Shown piece by piece: positions 59,014 to 64,000 of a stretch of 64,000 nt of DNA. How positions within the stretch are numbered: the first letter of the stretch is position 1; each line of letters opens with the position of its first letter. A program made the position numbers and the translations under genes. Below the pieces are notes generated by a model, which ran no database searches, had not been told where the DNA came from, and worked only from the letters and a program-made list of their open reading frames with translations. The DNA lies in NCBI RefSeq assembly GCF_024323335.1, contig NC_066583.1, positions 410,638,031 through 410,702,030 on the forward strand, given 5' to 3'. Origin of the DNA: Lathyrus oleraceus. Taxonomy: Eukaryota > Streptophyta > Magnoliopsida > Fabales > Fabaceae.

Positions 59014-60718
59014 TGTAACACCCCAAAATTTGCCCTCCTCATTCATGCATTCATTTAGCATTTCATATTGCATTTCATCATGTCAAACAGAATTAGATCC
59101 AAGAAACTTTATTTTAAAAAAAAAAAAAACGAAAAAAAAAAAAAAATGAAAAAAAAAAAAACGAAAAAAAATAAATAAATAAATAAATAAGTAAATAAAA
59201 AAAAATAATAATAAAAAAAATATATATATAATAGAAAAAACTTGGACTTGGACCTCTCTCATTTGAGCCCACAAAGCCATGAAAATCAGGTTATAAAAGA
59301 GGGAGATCAGACAGAAAAAGGAAGGGAAGCAAAATACTCTGAGGTTTCCTTGAAACAAAACCCTTGACAAAACCTGGAGAGAAACCTGACAGAGAACTCA
59401 GAGCAACCCCCAGGCAGCTCTGAAAAATTCAATCTGACTCACACACTTTCATCTCACGCAAACCCTAACATTGCTTTGCAAACCCAGCTGTGCCATTTAA
59501 TTTCAACCGGTCTCTCCCATCAGGTTTGCCTAATTCCCATGATTTTATGCTTTTAATTTGGATCATCTGAATGTATGAGGTATGATGGATGAATTTAATT
59601 ATGTTTTTGCCCACGGGTTTAATTATGCATGAATAGGTGAAACCTATTCCTTGAATGTTTAATCACACGATTCCTGAAATGTATGCCACAGGGTTTGAGG
59701 TTTCTGAAACCATACTGTTATCCATGAAAAAAATGCTTATCGTGTTTCACTAACCCTTTTGTTGAGTTTTTGTGAGGGCTCACAGACTCTTGCAGAGATG
59801 GTTTGTGTGGTTTTCCCACTTTATTTGTGGGATACCCCCTGGAGGTTCATTCCAATTACCTGTACTGACACACCTTTCTTTGATGGCATTAGCTTGGGAG
59901 ATCCCTGGGTTTCTTACTCCTTTAATTGTTGTTACTTCGGATCTTTATCCGTGTGGTACTTTTACCTCTTTTCCGCATTTTATCGCTTTCTTAGCTGGAA
60001 GACCTCGATAGGAGGCATTTGTTTTCTTTTGTTTATTTACTTTTGAGCCCCTTGTTGGCACATTTACTTTATACATGTTTGTTTTGTATGTGTTCGTATC
60101 CCTGCAGGTAGCGCGGTTCCTTCTTCAAGGACTGCCTTTTTGCCCTTAAGCATCCCAAACCCTAAAACCCAAAGCAACACGTTAACTCCTTCTACTACAG
60201 GCGAGTAAGTCTCCAAAGGTCGAGCATCCGGTAGATTGCGTAGTGACGTCGTTCGTCCAAAACCCAATCCATAACCCCGTAGTTAGCCGAACTACGGCTT
60301 GCTCTGATTCTCATTCCAGATGAGATACGTAGGCATAAGACGCGATGTCTTAGCGAGCACACATCCCCCCAACCCATAGGTCAGCCGAGCTACGAAGACT
60401 CTGATTCTCATATTCAGATGAGATACGTATGCAGTGGATGCGACATCCGCGCGAGTCATTTTCATTTAACCCTTTTTTTTTGGTAAACAGCACAAGATAA
60501 ACTCACATCCTTTAGACAAGAACTACAAAAATGGATAACGTAGAGTACTACGGATGCGTAGGGGTGCTAATACCTTCCCTTCGCATAACCGGCTCCCGAA
60601 CCCAAGATTTGGTTGCAAGACCCCGTCTTGTCCTTGCCTTTTTCAGGTTTACTTCGAGCGTTTCCTTTCCCTCCTTTGGGATGAATAACGCACGGTGGCG
60701 ACTCTTCTGTCATTTTCT
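59014..60718 (+). mobile_element. Ogre-type solo LTR inside copia pol
   Basis: Starts TGTAACACCCCAAAATTTGCCC. A TATAAAAG box lies at 59292-59299. Two hairpin modules are at 60287-60335 and 60384-60433, and GGTGGCGACTCT at 60694-60704. It lacks a PBS, an interior and a clean ..CA end (the sequence runs tgtcattttct into the duplicated flank), so it is a solo or incompletely copied LTR. Small ORFs inside are not credible. Confidence 0.8.
59113..59233. repeat. A-rich low-complexity tract
   Basis: Poly-A runs separated by cg and tg, then (aaat)n, (aat)n and (ta)n. It lies in U3 upstream of the TATAAAAG box. Confidence 0.95.
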
Positions 60719-60771
60719 ACTTGTCAGCTAATTGCATTTCATGCTTTAGAGCTATGAATTTGTCTTCCACA
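60719..60771. repeat. 53-bp duplication flanking an LTR (right copy)
   Basis: Perfect copy of 58961-59013. Normal copia RNase H sequence continues after it (aattttctaatgg). Confidence 0.95.
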
Positions 60772-61184
60772 AATTTTCTAATGGAGTGATGACAACAAAT
60801 AATGTGCTTGGTCCAACTATGCTGAATAGAATTTTTGGACATAGTTGTAGTATTCAGGTTGTCATAATACAATGTCATGACATTGTGTGTGACATGGTAT
60901 TCAATCATCAGTAGTTTCAACCAACCCTGTTGAGAACAGCTGCTACCATCTTCTATATCTTCAGCATAAACACCATTTTCATCTCTTAAATGTGTAGGAG
61001 CAGATGTCCTTTCACTCTCCATCTTAATTTTCTCAACATTGCTCTTGGCACTTTTGCTTTGAGATAGATACATAGGCCCTTCTATCTGTTTAACTTGTAG
61101 CCCAAGTCCAACAAAGCTCTTTCCAACTTCAGACTACATATGACTAGTAACATGTTCACCCATCTGATCCAACCTCCTATCTAT
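60719..61184 (-). pseudogene. Copia RT/RNase H C-terminal remnant
   Basis: Minus strand gives MYLSQSKSAKSNVEKIKMES and SAPTHLRDENGVY (end of RT), a deletion, then MTLYYDNLNTTTMSKNSIQH and TKHIICCHHSIRKFVEDKF (RNase H). Stop codons occur upstream (after ELMMA and near 61140). The segment joins directly to gag-pre-integrase sequence, so integrase and most of RT are lost. Confidence 0.85.
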
Positions 61185-61613
61185 TTAAGCCATCATGAGC
61201 TCTTCTTCTTTGAAAGTGATGTTAAGTCTCAGCTCATGGTGTGACATCCTTGTCTGACATTTCCCACAGACTTGTCTTTCATCACTTTTGAGAGTCCCTC
61301 TAGCAGATATACTCATCTTCATTCCTTTGACATAGGTACACTTTGAGGAATAATCAATTTGAGAGATCCACATGTAACAGTTGTCTTTGGTCCTGATTCC
61401 ATTCATGATCACTTCACTGTCTTTGTTAGTAATCAGGCCTTCAGTTTTTGTGAAGTTAACATTCAGACCTTGATCACATAGTTGACTAATGCTTATTAGA
61501 TTTGCAGTCAAGCCCTTAACCAGTAGGACCTTGTCCAGTTTAGGCACTCCAGGACAATCAAGCTTGCCTATCCCCTTAAGTTCACCCTTTGCTCCATCAC
61601 CAAAACGGGGGTG
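61185..61613 (-). pseudogene. Copia gag-pre-integrase domain remnant
   Basis: GDGAKGELKGIGKLDCPGVP, VLLVKGLTANLISISQLCDQ and GLNVNFTKTE match the gag-pre-integrase region of SIRE-type copia elements, ending near VCGKCQTRMSH. Everything upstream of GDGAKG (gag, protease, 5' LTR) is gone. To its right Ogre-B sequence resumes. Confidence 0.88.
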
Positions 61614-61776
61614 CCTTAAAACTGAACAAGCAGTGCATCGCATACCATGCATATTAACCCTTGTCTGTTTTGCAGGTGTCACCACAGTGTCTAATGTTTG
61701 TTCCCTGTATCAGGCAGTTATTGGTCCCAAGCAAGTCCACAGGTACCCGACAAAGGAAAATCGTCCACAGCTAGCG
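61614..61776 (+). mobile_element. Ogre-B leader between ORF1 and gag (partial)
   Basis: 163 bases from the copia deletion scar to the gag ATG, including cttgtctgttttgcaggtg (about 61660-61680). There is no stop in the gag frame back to 61489, but the upstream part is copia-derived, so the ATG at 61777 is preferred as start. Confidence 0.6.
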
Positions 61777-64000
61777 ATGGACCAAGTACAGAAAGAGCTG
61801 ACTGATATGCGTGAAAGGATGGATCAATTCATGACATTGATGACTGGTATGGCAGAAGGCCAGGAAAAGCTGAGGGAATTGGTTGAGCAACCGAGGCCCG
61901 ATCCGGAGGTGGAGATACCAAATGCCGAGGGAAACCCTAGTAACCCTCGGAACACTGATAACCCTGTGAACACTGGTAACGCGGGTAACACAAATGCTGA
62001 TGGAAACCCGGGTAATGTTGGCAACACAGGGAATGTTGGAAATGGTATTGGCGGAAGGTATAATGTGAATCAAGGAATTCGGATTAACGGGCGCCCCATT
62101 ACTGAAGATTATCAGTATGATCAATTTTCTTTGCATGACGAGGCCCTCGCGACCACTCGCCGTATGGTTGAGCTTGCTGAGAAGCTCAAATCTTTGGAGT
62201 CTCAAAATTCCTTAGGCTTTGATGTCACAAATCTTGGTCTGGTTCAGGGAGTAAGGATTCCTCACAAGTTCAAACCCCCTACTTTTGAGAAATACAACGG
62301 GGCTTCTTGCCCATGCACTCATCTCCAATGTTATCTGGGAAGGTTGGGAGCTCACACGGAAGATGAAAAGCTGTGGATGTACTATTTTGAAGACAGTCTA
62401 ACTAGAGCTTCTCGTGAATGGTATTCTCATTTGTCTCGTACTACCATCAAAAGCCGGAAAGACTTGGCAGAGGCTTTTGTCAAGCAATATCAATACAACT
62501 TGGACATGGCTCCAAATCGGACCTTGTTGCAAGGTATGTCTCAGACTGCCAAGGAAACCTTTAGAGAGTATGCTCAGCGTTGGAGATAGATTGCTGCGTC
62601 CGTCCAACCCCCTATGTCTGAAAGGGAGATGGCGGACATGTTCATGAACACTCTTCAAGGCAATTATATTGAGAGATTGGCTACTTGCCCGTCAATCAGC
62701 TTTGCAGAGATAGTAATTGCTGGAGAAAGAATTGAGAGTCTGTTGAAGATGGGCCGAATTCAAGACAATAGTGCTTCCAACTCATCAGGTCCCAAGAGAC
62801 CGTTTGCTGGTAACAGTCAGCGAAGAAAAGAAGGCGAGGCAAGCGTTGTGTATGCCCTAATTATTATCAAGATCAAGTGGCCGCAGTCACTATTCCAACA
62901 CCTGTTCCTCAACCGCAATATCATCCGCAACAACAACCCAGGTACAACAATCAACAACAAGGAGGTAATCCGGGCCAGCAGAGACACTATCAACAACGTC
63001 CAAGGCAGACGGACCGGGTAATCGAGCCAATCCCAATGCCTTATTCAGTATTACTTCCCAAGCTGATTGACATGAATCTGGTTACGTTGAGAACTCTGGC
63101 CCCACCAATCGATCCCAATAATTTGCCTAGAGGTTATGATGTCAACGCCAGATGTGCTTTTCACTCCAACGCACCTGGCCATACTACAGATAATTGCAAG
63201 GCTCTCCAGTTAAAGGTACAAGATTTGAGAGATGCCCAGGCTATCAATTTTGCTCCGGTGCCTAATGTTATCCAGAACCCGATGCCGGCTCACGGCGGGC
63301 AGAGGATTAATACTGTTGATAGTGGGGAAACTTTGAATTTGGTTTCTGATGTGACTAAGGTGAAGACTTCGCTATCGGTGGTTAAAGACCGACTTCTGAA
63401 AGGACAGATTTTCCCGGGCTGTGGGGAAGAATGCAGAAATTGTCAAGCTGCCGAAAACGGATGTGACAGTTTGAGAAGGGGTATTCAGCAACTGATAGAT
63501 GAAGGTTGTCTTCAGTTCGATCAGGCCCGTCCAGTGAAGAACGATGTATCGACGGTGACGTTTTATTTCACTCCTGAAGAAATATATGTTCCCGAGAGAC
63601 TCGCTCCGACAACAATATATTTCCCAGAAAGTACAGAACCAGCAGCGGTGAACATCGAAAGTTCAGCACCAGTTGCAATTTACTCTGACAGCCTTCAACC
63701 GACTTTGGTTGGTCCGATCACCATCACAATACCAGGACCCATTCCGTATGAGAAAGACAGTGCTATCCCGTGGCACTATGGGGCTGATATCTACTGCCAG
63801 GGGCAGAAAGTTAACGAAGAAGACATTGACATTTGTAGCTCCGCTGTAGACCATGTTGGAGGGGTTGGTGGCTTCACTCGCAGTGGACGCCTATTTGCAC
63901 CATCAACATTACGCGCGAATACTGAAGCCGAGGCAGCTGCCAAGGCTAAAGGGAAATAGATGGCCGCCGAAGAGGTTACTACTGAGGAAGATCCTCCTAA
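61777..64000 (+). pseudogene. Ogre-B gag-protease, broken and running off the window
   Basis: The ATG at 61777 opens MDQVQKELTDMRERMDQF, a coiled-coil-like Ogre Gag start. An Asn/Gly/Pro-rich repeat region follows (about 61921-62050). The retrotransposon-gag core is FKPPTFEKYNG, LWMYYFEDSLTRASREWYSH and FREYAQRW. TAG at 62587-62589 interrupts it; the same frame continues with ADMFMNTLQGNYIERL. A frameshift near 62855 shifts coding to the frame carrying a Q/P-rich linker, TYP-like LLPKLIDMNLV and the zinc-knuckle-like CAFHSNAPGHTTDNC (about 63150-63200). Another TAG occurs at 63957-63959 and coding-like text continues to the window edge. Gag forms the particle and protease would follow downstream. 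At least three lesions make this copy non-functional. Confidence 0.9.

Larger units (their letters stand above)
54814..61613 (-). mobile_element. SIRE/Maximus-like Ty1/copia remnant with env-like ORF
   Basis: Minus-strand element inserted between Ogre-B ORF1 and gag. Element order: truncated left by deletion at about 61613, gag-pre-integrase piece, RT/RNase H tail, end of pol, env-like ORF (58679-56901), PPT and 3' LTR (56022-54814). The 5' LTR, gag, protease, integrase and most RT are gone, so the right junction is a deletion scar, not an integration end. Gag-pre-integrase text and a long ORF after pol are typical of the SIRE lineage; the lineage call is by recall of motifs. An Ogre-type LTR (59014-60718) interrupts the end of pol. 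Confidence 0.85.

Noticed and set aside
59083..59370. 95-aa Phe-rich minus-strand ORF
   Set aside because: Translation of the A-rich low-complexity tract in a solo LTR.

Overview
This window is heterochromatic or intergenic DNA from a legume, most likely a large-genome member of the pea, vetch and lentil tribe (Fabeae). That assignment is an inference. It rests on several Ogre/Tat-type Ty3/gypsy elements with primer-binding sites of the tRNA-Arg type (TGGCGACTCTGYTGGGGA), very long LTRs of about 4.3 to 5.7 kb, an extra ORF1 ahead of gag, and repeat-bearing 3' untranslated regions. I found no convincing cellular gene, rRNA, tRNA gene or CRISPR array. Almost every base can be assigned to nested LTR retrotransposons, most of them decayed.

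Layout, left to right. 1-763 is the 3' untranslated tail of a plus-strand Ogre. 764-5113 is a minus-strand Ogre LTR (LTR-C). From 5114 a second minus-strand Ogre-type LTR (LTR-D) starts; it is split at 8574 and resumes at 37630. The 29 kb insert between these points (8580-37624) is a minus-strand Ogre-like element, here called Ogre-2, bounded by the 5-bp target duplication CTTGT. Ogre-2 has three LTRs: an intact 5' LTR (33292-37624), a middle LTR (20801-25136) and an outer LTR cut short at one end (8580-9624 plus 17970-20783). A fossil primer-binding site lies between the middle and outer copies. A nearly complete Tekay/Del-type chromovirus (9625-17964, plus strand, TSD AAGCA) sits inside the outer LTR. 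The Ogre-2 interior (25137-33291) is degenerate, with the gag core and integrase core missing, and it carries a tandem array in its 3' UTR.

From about 39868 the plus-strand element Ogre-A supplies an integrase C-terminal half, a 3.6 kb 3' UTR full of short repeats, a polypurine tract and a complete LTR (44444-50858), itself interrupted by a 1.6 kb insertion. Ogre-A lies inside the 5' LTR of another plus-strand element, Ogre-B. The rest of that LTR (50859-52439) is followed by a primer-binding site, a broken ORF1 and a broken gag-protease ORF that leaves the window. A minus-strand SIRE/Maximus-like Ty1/copia remnant (54814-61613) separates Ogre-B ORF1 from gag. It keeps a 3' LTR and a 592-aa open env-like ORF but only scraps of pol, and it is itself interrupted by a 1.7 kb Ogre-type LTR flanked by a perfect 53-bp duplication.

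The coding parts follow the usual retrotransposon plan: gag builds particles, protease processes them, RT/RNase H copies RNA from a tRNA primer, and integrase inserts the cDNA. No element here looks autonomous. The chromovirus comes closest, with one in-frame TAG. The strongest unexplained signals are non-coding: a covarying hairpin module shared by unrelated LTRs, copies of a tRNA-3'-end-like motif (complementary to the primer-binding site) in 3' UTRs, and recombination and repair scars.
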